From contig NZ_JAIUCY010000005.1 of NCBI RefSeq assembly GCF_020179755.1, positions 1 to 64,000 on the forward strand: a stretch of 64,000 nucleotides of DNA, read 5' to 3'. This document shows, one piece after another, positions 37,638 through 46,297 of this stretch. Made by a program: the position numbers and the translations under genes. Each line of letters begins with the position of its first letter. Position 1 is the stretch's first letter. Source of the stretch: Herbaspirillum sp. alder98 (GTDB lineage Bacteria > Pseudomonadota > Gammaproteobacteria > Burkholderiales > Burkholderiaceae_D). The notes under the pieces are model-generated. The model ran no database searches and was not told the origin of the DNA. It worked only from the letters and a program-made list of their open reading frames with translations.

Positions 37638-38933
37638 TCACTTGAGCTTGTTGCCGTAGAAGGCAATGGCGCGCTGCAGCTCGGGCGCATCCTTGGCGTA
37701 GTCTTCCAGGGCGATGCCGGCCCGCGCCGCATCCCAGGCCTGGCGCAGGCTGGCCACGCCGGCGCCAGCGCCATCCGGATGCGCCAGGATGCCGCCGCCC
37801 GACAGGAAGATCACATCACTGCTATTGATCGCATCGAAGGTCGGGCGCACGGTGCCGGCCCACTGGCCGTTGGAAAACACCGGCATCACCGCATCGTCGC
37901 CGGCCATGGGCGTGAGCACCGCACGGGCCGCCTCGACCACCTCGTCGTTGAATTCCGAAAACTTGCCATTGAGGCCGTGCACATGCAGGTGATCGACGCC
38001 GGCCAGGCGCCACATGGCCTGATAGGCCGCGAACGACATGCCCAGCAATGGCTCGCGCGACATCATGCCGAAACCATTGCGATGTCCGTGCAACGCCAGC
38101 GCGGTGCTGCGCCGCAAGCTCTGCACCGCCGAAAAGCCGCACCAGTTCAAGCCCACCATCACGCAGCTGCCGCCCTCCTGCTCCACCAGTTCGGCATGAC
38201 GGCGCATGGCGTCGAGATCATCGGTGATGTTGAAGGCGACCATGACGCGCCGCCCGCTCTTGTCCTGGTAGGCGCGCACCCGGCGCATCACCGCCTGCAC
38301 CCGCTGCTTCAAGGGCGCATGGCTGGGATTGGCACAGACTTCATCATCCTTGATGAAGTCGACGCCGGCCTCGCACAGTCGCCCCACCAGGTCCGCAGTC
38401 TCGTCGGCCGACAGCCCGACGTTGGGCTTGATGATGGTGCCCAGCAACGGCGCCGCGGGTACGCCGGCAAGCTTGCGGGTGCCCGCGATGGCCTGGCGCG
38501 GCAGATCGAACTGGCGCCGATAGGCTGCTGGCAGCTTGACGTCCAGCAGTCGCAGCCCGGTCACCTCGCCCAGGTCGAACAGGTTGCCGGCCACGGTGGC
38601 GGCCAGCGTCGGCAGGTTGGGGCCGACGTTTTCCACCGGGAAGGAAATACGAATCCGCGCACGGCGATACGGGCCACCGATCTTCTGGCGTTGCTGCCAG
38701 GCGTTGGGCAGGCTGGGCGCGGCGACCTGCTCCAGTTCTTCGATGCCCACCACCACGGCGCGGGCGCGTTCGCGCAACTGGTCGGTCTCGCCCTCGACGC
38801 GCACGAAGGTGCCGCACGACTGCTCGCCGGCCATCACCTCGGCCACGCGGGCCGGCTCCAGCGGGGTCTCGATCAGGTAGTCGGCGATGAAGCGGCTGCC
38901 GTCGGCCGGCAATTGTGCGGGGCCCATGATCAC
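37638..38933 (-). CDS. RuBisCO-like protein (form IV; OiaX-type candidate)
   Basis: The 431-residue protein has a RuBisCO large-subunit fold. GTIIKPNVGLS at 165-175 keeps the first active Lys (K169), but the second Lys of KPK is N171. VDFIKDDE at 191-198 keeps the carbamate Lys195 and metal ligands D197 and E198. True loop-6 Lys is not evident, so it cannot be a CO2-fixing RuBisCO. In characterised apiose/apionate pathways such proteins decarboxylate or hydrolyse 3-oxo-isoapionate-4-phosphate. A GTG start at 38933 overlaps the VOC stop (GTGA); ATG 38927 is an alternative. It has TRAP transporter genes upstream and a kinase gene downstream. Confidence 0.9.
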   Translation of the reverse strand: MIMGPAQLPADGSRFIADYLIETPLEPARVAEVMAGEQSCGTFVRVEGETDQLRERARAVVVGIEELEQVAAPSLPNAWQQRQKIGGPYRRARIRISFPVENVGPNLPTLAATVAGNLFDLGEVTGLRLLDVKLPAAYRRQFDLPRQAIAGTRKLAGVPAAPLLGTIIKPNVGLSADETADLVGRLCEAGVDFIKDDEVCANPSHAPLKQRVQAVMRRVRAYQDKSGRRVMVAFNITDDLDAMRRHAELVEQEGGSCVMVGLNWCGFSAVQSLRRSTALALHGHRNGFGMMSREPLLGMSFAAYQAMWRLAGVDHLHVHGLNGKFSEFNDEVVEAARAVLTPMAGDDAVMPVFSNGQWAGTVRPTFDAINSSDVIFLSGGGILAHPDGAGAGVASLRQAWDAARAGIALEDYAKDAPELQRAIAFYGNKLK

Positions 38934-39469
38934 AGCTTGCTCAGGTCAGGGAAAGCGCGCACCGGATCGCTGCCATCCCAGTTCTCGGACGACTCGCGGA
39001 TGATGCGAAAGACCTTGCCCTTGGGCCCGGCCACTTCCGACAGCTCGATCACGGTGCCGGGATGGTATTCGGTCTCGAAGTAGACGAAGCGGCCGCGTTC
39101 GCCCACCTCTCCGCTCATGCCGACCTTCCAGCCGCGATCCAGCAGCAGTTGCAGGTCACGGTCGAAGTGTTCGGTCCAATAGGCTACGTGTTGCAAGCCG
39201 CTACGGCTTTTGGCGATGAAGTCGCGATACATCGACGGCGTGTCGCCGCGCGCCTGGATCAGCTCGACCTGCACATTGCCCGAATTGGCCAGCGCCACCG
39301 AGTTATGCGGTTCATAGGCGTTCCCCTTGTAACGATAGTTCTTCAGCGGCACCCGCTCCATGTAGTAGAACGGACCCACGCCCAGGACCTCGGTCCAGTA
39401 TTTCATCGCGGCTTCAATGTCATCGACCACGTAGCCCAGTTGCTTGATCTCTCCGAGAAAGCGGCTCAT
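38930..39469 (-). CDS. VOC-superfamily (glyoxalase/epimerase-like) protein
   Basis: The 179-residue protein has paired beta-alpha-beta-beta-beta modules. By pattern the four metal positions are Q10, E69, H94 and E142, a Q/E/H/E set compatible with a divalent-metal lyase, epimerase or dioxygenase. The family has no single reaction. It overlaps the RuBisCO-like gene by 4 bp and follows the TRAP genes by 48 bases, so it is likely a true pathway step, for example an isomerisation or aldol-type step ahead of the kinase. No function can be claimed. Confidence 0.85.
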   Translation of the reverse strand: MSRFLGEIKQLGYVVDDIEAAMKYWTEVLGVGPFYYMERVPLKNYRYKGNAYEPHNSVALANSGNVQVELIQARGDTPSMYRDFIAKSRSGLQHVAYWTEHFDRDLQLLLDRGWKVGMSGEVGERGRFVYFETEYHPGTVIELSEVAGPKGKVFRIIRESSENWDGSDPVRAFPDLSKL

Positions 39470-39517
39470 TGTTATTCCTTGGTTGTTAGATTATTCAGTT
39501 CAGGGTCTGCCGGCTAA

Positions 39518-41419
39518 TCAAAGAAAGCCAATCGAGATCCACGGCACGAAGGCCACTACCAGCAGCGCCACCACCAACGCCGCGAGATAACTCCAGACAC
39601 GATTGAAGACCCGGTCCGGCGACACCTTGCCGATGGCGCAGGCGGCATAGAAGCCGACCCCGAACGGTGGTGCGAAAAGGCCAATGCCCATCGCCAGGAT
39701 CACCACCATCGCGTAGTGCACGTCGTGCACGCCCAGCGAACGGGCGACCGGGAACAGCAGCGGCCCGAACAGCACGATGGCGGGAATCCCTTCCAGCAGA
39801 CTGCCCAGCACGATGAAGATGACAATCGTGATCAGCAGGAAACCGACACCACCGCCCGGCACGCCCTGCATCAGCGACACCAGCTTGGCCGAGAAGCCCG
39901 ACTGCGTCAGCGCCCAGGCCATCGACGTGGCCATGCCGATGATCAGCAGGATCGCGCCCGACAGCGCCGCCGCTTCGATCAGCATCGGATACAGGCGCTT
40001 GAAGTCGAGGTGCTTCATGAACAGGTGCATCACCAGTCCCACCACGATGGTATAGGCCACGCCGATGGTCGCCACTTCGGTCGCGGTGGCCACGCCTTCG
40101 ATGACCGCCACCCGGATCAGCATCGGCAGCGCCAGCGCAGGAATCGCCGCGATCAGGGTCTTCATGATCAGCGACAGCGGCGCCCGCTTGACGTCCGGCA
40201 TCGGTTCGCGGCGCGCGCGCATCCAGCACACGGCGGCGATGGCGATGGTGGCGATGGCCGCCGGCATCAGGCCGCCGATGAACAACGCCGTGATCGACAC
40301 GCTACAGACCGCGCCGATGGTGATCAGCACCAGGCTCGGTGGAATCGTTTCGGTCATGGCGCCGGATGAAGACAGCAACGCCACCAGCTCTTCAGGCTTG
40401 GAACCGCGCTTCTTCATCTCTGGGAACAGGGCCGGCGCAATGGCCGCCATGTCGGCCGCCTTCGAGCCGGAAATACCGGACACCAGGAACATCGCGCCCA
40501 GCAGCACATATTGCAAGCCGCCCCGCACGTGGCCCAGCAGCGACGCCATGAAATCGATCAGGGTCTTGGCCAGCCCGCTCATCTCCAGCAGCGAACCCAG
40601 CAGCACGAACAGCGGCACCGACAGCAGGATCAGGCTGGACATGCCCTCGTCCATGCGACTGACCACGATCGACAGCGGGGCATTGGTGGCCAGTGCCAGG
40701 TACGCCATGGTGGCGGTACCGAAGGCAAACGCGATGGGAATGCCACCTGCCACGCATACCCCGATCAACGCCACGAAGAACACGATCAGGTTGTAGTTGC
40801 CCATGGCCAGCAGGACCGGCCTGGCCAGCCACAGGCCGCCGGCGATCAGCGCCACCACCAGCAGCGCCGACACCAGTTGTCGCAACGTGGTCACGGCCGC
40901 CATGCGCGAGACCGCCGCCAGCAGCATCAATATGGCGCCGACCGGCAGCGCCGCCGCCCGCAGGCCGTCAGGCAACTCCAGGGCCGGCGTGGTGATGGCC
41001 ATCTGTTCGATGGCATGGTCCAGCGCCGGGTGGATCACCATCAGCACGAAGATGCATACCACCAGCGCGGCCACCGTCTCGCACCACACGCGGGCCTTTT
41101 CGGAGAGCTTGCCGACGATGGCGGTCAGGCGCATGTGCTCACCGCGATCCAGCGCCAGCACCGCCCCCAGCATCGACAGCCAGATGAACAGGATCGAGGC
41201 CAGTTCGTCGGACCAGATCAAGGGATCGTGCAAGGCATAGCGATAGATCACGCCGGTCAGCAGCACCACCGTTTCGGCTACCACCAATGCCGCCGCTGCG
41301 GCGCCCACGCCCTGCATCAGGACCCGGTTCAATGCGATCAGTGCGCGCGCCACCGGATGGTGATGGCGTGCGCCGTCCCGGCCCTGGACATGCAGGGCTT
41401 CGTTCATGGCGACTTCCAT
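39518..41419 (-). CDS. TRAP transporter fused small/large permease (DctQM)
   Basis: The 633-residue inner-membrane protein joins a DctQ-like four-TM domain (about 30-185, with YRYALHDPLIWSDELASILFIW) to a DctM-like 12-TM domain (about 205-633, with GGIPIAFAFGTATMAYLAL, FVLLGSLLEMSG and EGIPAIVLFGPLLFPVA). TRAP systems import acids using a sodium gradient and a periplasmic binding protein. The natural QM fusion is known in the family. GGAG precedes the ATG. It is 12 bases downstream of the dctP gene. Confidence 0.92.
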   Translation of the reverse strand: MEVAMNEALHVQGRDGARHHHPVARALIALNRVLMQGVGAAAAALVVAETVVLLTGVIYRYALHDPLIWSDELASILFIWLSMLGAVLALDRGEHMRLTAIVGKLSEKARVWCETVAALVVCIFVLMVIHPALDHAIEQMAITTPALELPDGLRAAALPVGAILMLLAAVSRMAAVTTLRQLVSALLVVALIAGGLWLARPVLLAMGNYNLIVFFVALIGVCVAGGIPIAFAFGTATMAYLALATNAPLSIVVSRMDEGMSSLILLSVPLFVLLGSLLEMSGLAKTLIDFMASLLGHVRGGLQYVLLGAMFLVSGISGSKAADMAAIAPALFPEMKKRGSKPEELVALLSSSGAMTETIPPSLVLITIGAVCSVSITALFIGGLMPAAIATIAIAAVCWMRARREPMPDVKRAPLSLIMKTLIAAIPALALPMLIRVAVIEGVATATEVATIGVAYTIVVGLVMHLFMKHLDFKRLYPMLIEAAALSGAILLIIGMATSMAWALTQSGFSAKLVSLMQGVPGGGVGFLLITIVIFIVLGSLLEGIPAIVLFGPLLFPVARSLGVHDVHYAMVVILAMGIGLFAPPFGVGFYAACAIGKVSPDRVFNRVWSYLAALVVALLVVAFVPWISIGFL

Positions 41420-41431
41420 GGTGTGCTCCGA

Positions 41432-42472
41432 TCAGGCTAGCTTGCCGGTGTACTTCTCGAGGGTAGCCCAGGCTTCGTCGCCGAACTTCTTGTGCCATTC
41501 GGTATAGAAGCCGGCGCTGCGCAGCTTGGCGCGGAAGGCATCGTTGTCGATGTTATTGAATTGCAGCCCCTTGGCCTTCATGTCGGCCACCAGCGATTCG
41601 TTGAGCGCCTTGACGTCGACCCGTTGCTTCACGCCCGCTTCATTGATGTTGCGGGTAACGATTTCCTGCAGGTCCTTGGGCAGCCGTTCGAATGACTTCT
41701 TGTTACCCATGAACCAAAAACCGCTCCAGACGTGGTTGGTCATCGAACAGAACTTCTGCACTTCGTAGAACTTGACGGTGGCGATCACCGCCAGCGGGTT
41801 TTCCTGGCCTTCCACGATCTTGGTCTGCAACGCCGAATAGACCTCGGCGAAGTTGATGCTGGTGGGCGAGGCATCGAAGCCCCGGAACAGGGAAGTCGCC
41901 AGCGGGCTGGGCGGGACCCGCAGCTTCATGCCCTTGAAGTCTTCCGGTTTGGTGATGGCGCGGGTGCTGGTGGTGACCTGGCGATAGCCGTTGTCCCAGC
42001 ATTTCTCGAAGGCGAACAGCGAGGTCTTGGCTGCCAGTTCGCGACGCACCAACGCGCCCAGGTCGCCGTCCATGGCAGCCCATACCTGGCTGTAATCCTT
42101 GAAGGCAAAGCCGACGCCGCTCAACTGCCCGGCCGACACCAGCGTGCCCAGCACTTCGGGCGAGATGGTAAAGAAATCGATGGCGCCCGAGCGCACCTGC
42201 GACAGCATGTCGGTGTCGGTGCCGAGCTGACCGTTGGAATACACCTGCAAGTCGACCCGCCCCTTCGATTCGGCGGCGATCTTTTCCGACATTTCCTTGG
42301 CGCGCACATTCATGGGGTGCGTCATCGGCAGGTTGTTGCCGTACTTCAAGGTGAATTCGGCGGCATGCGCACTACTGCCATACAACCCGGTGGCCATCGC
42401 GGCAGACGCCACCGAGGCCGTCTTCAGGAAGCCGCGACGGCTGGAACGAAAGTCTTCGGCAGAGTTGCTCAT
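41432..42472 (-). CDS. TRAP transporter substrate-binding protein (DctP family)
   Basis: The 346-residue periplasmic binding protein has a twin-arginine-type signal (SSRRGFLKTASVASAAMATG, then AHAAEF near residue 36). The DctP core shows LGTDTDMLSQVRSGAIDFF, GMKLRVPPSPL with the Arg that binds the substrate carboxylate, and QTKIVEGQENPLAVI. Carboxylate binding fits an apionate-like acid. GAGGAGACAACC supports the ATG at 42472. It is first gene of the TRAP-VOC-RLP-kinase operon, divergent from the LacI regulator. Confidence 0.92.
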   Translation of the reverse strand: MSNSAEDFRSSRRGFLKTASVASAAMATGLYGSSAHAAEFTLKYGNNLPMTHPMNVRAKEMSEKIAAESKGRVDLQVYSNGQLGTDTDMLSQVRSGAIDFFTISPEVLGTLVSAGQLSGVGFAFKDYSQVWAAMDGDLGALVRRELAAKTSLFAFEKCWDNGYRQVTTSTRAITKPEDFKGMKLRVPPSPLATSLFRGFDASPTSINFAEVYSALQTKIVEGQENPLAVIATVKFYEVQKFCSMTNHVWSGFWFMGNKKSFERLPKDLQEIVTRNINEAGVKQRVDVKALNESLVADMKAKGLQFNNIDNDAFRAKLRSAGFYTEWHKKFGDEAWATLEKYTGKLA

Positions 42473-42667
42473 GGTTGTCTCCTCGAGATTGATCTTATGG
42501 TCGCAGTGACCGTCGGCCATCTGCGCTGGGCCCGTTTGATGATGTTTTTTGATTTGATTTGATTTAGACTTTGCACACACCACGCACGCAAAAACCCAAT
42601 CAGATCGGGGCAAGGCGAAGAGTATCGCCTCAGGATCAAGGCGGTCAAAGCAGTTTTTTGATGGTTT

Positions 42668-42680
42668 TTGATGTAATCAA
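42668..42680. promoter_or_regulatory. Inverted repeat before the LacI gene
   Basis: TTGAT-GTA-ATCAA, 20 bases before the LacI ATG. The gap also contains tandem TTTGAT units near 42548-42563. Both are candidates for the LacI operator controlling the divergent operon. Confidence 0.4.
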
Positions 42681-42700
42681 GCTGGACAACGAAAGCCCCG

Positions 42701-43786
42701 ATGCCCGACAAGATCACCTCCCGCGCCGGTGCCCGCGCCCATGCCCGCGTAGCCGACATTGCCGCCGCCGCCGGCGTCTCCACCGCCACCGTCGACCGGG
42801 TGCTGAACCAGCGCCCCGGCGTGCGTAGCGCCACGATGCAGAAGGTAATGCGGGCGGCAGCCGAACTCGACTACCTGCCCGAAGCCGATCTCTACAAGGC
42901 GATGCAGCCGCGCCCGATGCAGCTGGTTTTCCTGCTGCCGCCGCGCAGCAACCGCTACATGCAGATGCTGGGCGACTATATCGGCTTTGCCGAAGAGCAG
43001 CTGGCGCCTTTCAATGTGCGCTGCCGCTATCACCATATCGAAGGCTTCAATCCGCATGTGCTGGCGCAACGCCTGCTGCACTACGGGCGCCTGGCCGATG
43101 GCGTGGCTTTCATGGCGCTGGAGCATCCGCTGGTGCGCGAAGCGGTCAATACGCTGGTCGCCGAAGGGGTGCAGGTGGTCACGCTGATCTCGGACCTGTC
43201 CAACTCGCGCCGGGCCGCCTATGTGGGAATGGACAACCGTGCCGCAGGACGCACCGCAGGTTATCTGCTGGCACGCTTCCTGGGGCGCGACGTGGTCAAC
43301 CCCGGCGCCGGGCGCGCGCCGGCCAAGATAGCCATGATTGCCGGCAGCCTCAGCTACCGGGGACACGAGGAACGCGAGATGGGGTTCCAGCATGCGCTGG
43401 AAGAAATGTGCCCGCAGGTGCAGGTGGTCGGCTTGCGCGAAGGCCACGATGATGCCGACACCAACTACAAGCAGGCGCGCACCCTGCTCGACCAGTATCC
43501 GGACCTGGCCGGCATGTACAACATCGGGGGCGCGTCGGATGGCGTGGGCCGGGCCTTGAAGGAAACCGGCCGCGACCAGAAAGTGGTATTCATCGGCCAC
43601 GGGCTTACGCCCGACACGCGCGGCCTGCTGATCGACGGCACGCTCGATGCGGTGCTGACCCAGCATCCACAGAACATGGTGATGAATTGCGTGCGCATCT
43701 TCGGCAACCTGCGCGCCCGACGCGATGCACTGGCCGGCGTGGAAGCGGTGCGCATCAGCGTGATCCTGCGCGAGAACCTGCCCTGA
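42701..43786 (+). CDS. LacI-family transcriptional regulator
   Basis: The 361-residue regulator has an N-terminal LacI HTH (about 15-62, VADIAAAAGVSTATVDRVLN, then QRPGVRSATMQKVM) and a periplasmic-binding-protein effector domain in which sugar-like ligands bind (IAMIAGSLSYRGHEEREMGF). VDRVLN instead of VSRVLN is typical of the subgroup controlling sugar/inositol-type catabolism. It is divergent from the TRAP-VOC-RLP-kinase operon and so its probable repressor. Its stop lies 1 base from the stop of the convergent orphan gene. Confidence 0.9.
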   Translation: MPDKITSRAGARAHARVADIAAAAGVSTATVDRVLNQRPGVRSATMQKVMRAAAELDYLPEADLYKAMQPRPMQLVFLLPPRSNRYMQMLGDYIGFAEEQLAPFNVRCRYHHIEGFNPHVLAQRLLHYGRLADGVAFMALEHPLVREAVNTLVAEGVQVVTLISDLSNSRRAAYVGMDNRAAGRTAGYLLARFLGRDVVNPGAGRAPAKIAMIAGSLSYRGHEEREMGFQHALEEMCPQVQVVGLREGHDDADTNYKQARTLLDQYPDLAGMYNIGGASDGVGRALKETGRDQKVVFIGHGLTPDTRGLLIDGTLDAVLTQHPQNMVMNCVRIFGNLRARRDALAGVEAVRISVILRENLP

Positions 43787-43787
43787 C

Positions 43788-45506
43788 TCAAGTCGACGTC
43801 GATGGCATCAACGGACTACGTGCGGCCCATGCCAGCAGCAGGCGTTGCCGGCGTGGACGGGCCCGCTTGCGGCGCATGCTGGCATACACCAGCTCGCTCA
43901 GGATGCGCTGTTCTGCCGCGCTCATGTTGAACGCGGCACGGTACATGCGCAGCATCGCCAGCATGTTGCCCAGCAAACCGGGATCGTCGCTGTCGCTGGC
44001 CACCAATGCCGCCAGTTGCGCGCCCAGCACCTGCGCCTGGTCGCCCGGCAGCGGCGCCGACTGGGCGGCCACGCCCTGCGCCATCTGCAGCAGGTTGATG
44101 CGATAGAGCGCATAACGGTAGTCGCTCTCCAGCGTATCTTGCGCACCCGCGCTTTGCATCGGATCGACATCGGCCAGGCCGGCCAGCAGCCGCTGCAGCG
44201 ACGTCAGGTTGATTTCGCCGGCGGCTTGCGCCTGGTGCCAGCCGCCATCAGGATTGAGCAGCCACGCCAGGAAGCCGTGATCGAGCCGGGTCTCGCGCGC
44301 GGCGCTGCTACCCAGCATGCGCTGCGCCATGGCCATCTCGGCGCTGGTCATGCGTGCCGCCTCGGAGCGGTTGGCGCCGGCAAACCTTAGCGCCCCGCCG
44401 GCGCGCGCCAGGCGATAGCGCGCCAGGCTGCCCGCCAGCAGATCGACCTCATCCAACGCCAGGCCATTGGCGGCGGCATAGCCGTAGGCGTCGGCCAGGT
44501 AACGCCGATCGGCCAGTGACAGAAACTCGCGCGCCGTCGCCGACTGGACCAGGCGGCGCGCCACGGCCGGTTCATCATCGCGACTTGCCGCGCCGAAGAC
44601 CCGCTGCAGCAAGACCTGATAGTTAGTCTCTTCGGCCGCTGTCGCCATTGACGACAGCGGCAGCAATTCGACCAGGCGCGGGCCCATCGCCAACCAGGTG
44701 CTGGCCGACAGCGACAGCCTGGGCAACGCCAGCGCGCCACTCAGCGCCAACGGGCCGGAGGGCAACACCAGCGCCTGCAGCCAGTTGGCCAGTTCGACCT
44801 GCTGCGCAGGCGGCATCTTGGCGGGGTTGCCGATACTGTCCAGCGCCAGGTATTGCTGCATCAGTTGAACATAATTGGCGGGGTAAGCGCTTTGCTCCAG
44901 CGGCGAGAGGCTGGCATAGAACGACAAGCCGGCCTCGATCACGCCGCGCCAGTCGCCACTGCCGAGGGCGCGCTGAAACACCGGTTGCCAGAAGGCCCGA
45001 TCGAGTTCGGCGCGCTGGCTGGCGGCGGCAAATCGCTCATTGGCGGTATAGGCGCCGCTCTCGTCGTAGACGATGGCCGATAGCGCGCTACGACCGAGGC
45101 TGGCAAATGGATTGGGTGCACGGCCATAGAGCGATTCGGTCGCCTGTGCCGCCTGGCGCAGCCGATCAGGGTCGCTTGACGGGGGCAATTCGCGGTCGGC
45201 GCGGGCAATCGCTTCGGCACCGGTACGCGCGGCCAGCAAGCGCGCCTCGATGGCGTAGAGCGTCAGGCGTGGGATGGCCATCTTATCGGCCCTGTCGGCG
45301 ATCTCGACGGCCGCCACTTCTGCCCCTTGTGCCGTACTGTCCAATGCCGCCAGCAACCGCCCCTGCACCGACAGCGACAGGCTTATGCCGTCGTCGGACG
45401 CGACCGCGGCTGGCTCGGCGTCGCTATCGGCCGCGCTTGCTGCGTGAGAAGTGAAGAGCGACAACGCATCGCGCGTTGCCACTGCGATATCCGTTTCGAT
45501 GGTCAT
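43788..45506 (-). CDS. Large protein of unknown function (572 aa)
   Basis: I recognise no family. The 572-residue protein has no signal peptide or transmembrane helix. It is Ala/Leu-rich and predicted mostly helical, with an acidic low-complexity N-terminus (AASAADSDAEPAAVASDDG), a helical body and a basic C-terminal tail (RRKRARPRRQRLLLAW) rich in Arg. Long coding-like composition over 1.7 kb supports it as real. It stands alone: convergent with lacI on one side, with a 419-base gap on the other. A helical-repeat or coiled-coil scaffold is possible but unproven. Confidence 0.7.
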   Translation of the reverse strand: MTIETDIAVATRDALSLFTSHAASAADSDAEPAAVASDDGISLSLSVQGRLLAALDSTAQGAEVAAVEIADRADKMAIPRLTLYAIEARLLAARTGAEAIARADRELPPSSDPDRLRQAAQATESLYGRAPNPFASLGRSALSAIVYDESGAYTANERFAAASQRAELDRAFWQPVFQRALGSGDWRGVIEAGLSFYASLSPLEQSAYPANYVQLMQQYLALDSIGNPAKMPPAQQVELANWLQALVLPSGPLALSGALALPRLSLSASTWLAMGPRLVELLPLSSMATAAEETNYQVLLQRVFGAASRDDEPAVARRLVQSATAREFLSLADRRYLADAYGYAAANGLALDEVDLLAGSLARYRLARAGGALRFAGANRSEAARMTSAEMAMAQRMLGSSAARETRLDHGFLAWLLNPDGGWHQAQAAGEINLTSLQRLLAGLADVDPMQSAGAQDTLESDYRYALYRINLLQMAQGVAAQSAPLPGDQAQVLGAQLAALVASDSDDPGLLGNMLAMLRMYRAAFNMSAAEQRILSELVYASMRRKRARPRRQRLLLAWAARSPLMPSTST

Positions 45507-45925
45507 GGCGTACCCCAGGTCGGGTGTTCATGACTTCATTACGGTCGCGTGCCGGCGATCTTTACACTTGCCGTAGGGCACCGGTCAGTCACGCGGTATT
45601 TTTGCGAGCGTAAGGGCATTGTCCTCGCACATCGACAATACGGGCTGTATCGCGGCATTTCAAACACGAGTCATCGTGGATCAAATGCCACATCGCCAAC
45701 AAATAAATACCTCACCAAAACTCACAAAAAAATGCACTAAAAATGACCGTAAAGTGCCGATGGAAGATGGCTTCCCCCGTAAAGTACGAGCGTTCAGTTA
45801 TTTGTCAGCTTTACCATCCTCACAACTTCTCGCTAGTCGCGAACATTGCCCTGAAACGCTCAGGATTTCCCCGATTTTGCTAGGCGCAGGCTGAGGAATA
45901 CATTTGGCTCAAGGGAGGAATCAAC
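45507..45925. other. Gene-free divergent promoter region
   Basis: About 419 bases between the 572-aa orphan and a small exported protein. It contains GCGATCTTTACA at 45555-45566, shared exactly with 13725-13736, and a direct repeat CCGTAAAGT at 45747-45755 and 45777-45785 (30-bp period). The part around 45640-45760 is AT-rich. No RNA gene or short ORF could be supported. Confidence 0.5.
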
Positions 45926-46297
45926 ATGAGCAAAAAAATATTCTTGATCTGCGCCGCCATGATTGGCGGGTGGCCTGCTGCATCGGCGCTGGCGGCCAAT
46001 TCGGGGGTGCTGGCCATCACCGTGACGGTGGCCGAAAAATGCCGCATCGACTTCAGCGAAGGCAGCGCCGACTTTTTCCAGGTATGTTCCGCAGCCCAGG
46101 GCGTGAGCAATGAACGGGCGAGCAACGTGCTGGGCTCGGCGATCGCCATCGACCCTGCGGCCGACCCCTACTATCTCGACCGCGACCCGGAAAACCCCGG
46201 GCGAGAGGCCGGGCCCGGGGCGCGCACGGCACAAGGCGGATCGACCACGCCACCCGCGGCGCGGCGCGGGCCCAAGATCGTCCAGATCCACTATTGA
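45926..46297 (+). CDS. Small exported protein of unknown function
   Basis: The 123-residue protein has a signal peptide (cleavage near ASALAAN, about 24). The mature part opens with a beta strand GVLAITVTVAEKCRIDF resembling the first strand of spore-coat-U/secreted-pilin domains. Two cysteines (39 and 54) could form a disulfide. The rest is Pro/Gly/Arg-rich and probably disordered. GGGAGGAAT precedes the ATG. Too short for a full SCPU domain; the assignment stays open. It overlaps the convergent araC-type gene by 7 bases. Confidence 0.68.
   Translation: MSKKIFLICAAMIGGWPAASALAANSGVLAITVTVAEKCRIDFSEGSADFFQVCSAAQGVSNERASNVLGSAIAIDPAADPYYLDRDPENPGREAGPGARTAQGGSTTPPAARRGPKIVQIHY

Noticed and set aside
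37779..39083. 434-aa frame opposite the RuBisCO-like gene
   Set aside because: Antisense shadow; no known domain and the RLP active-site pattern is unambiguous.
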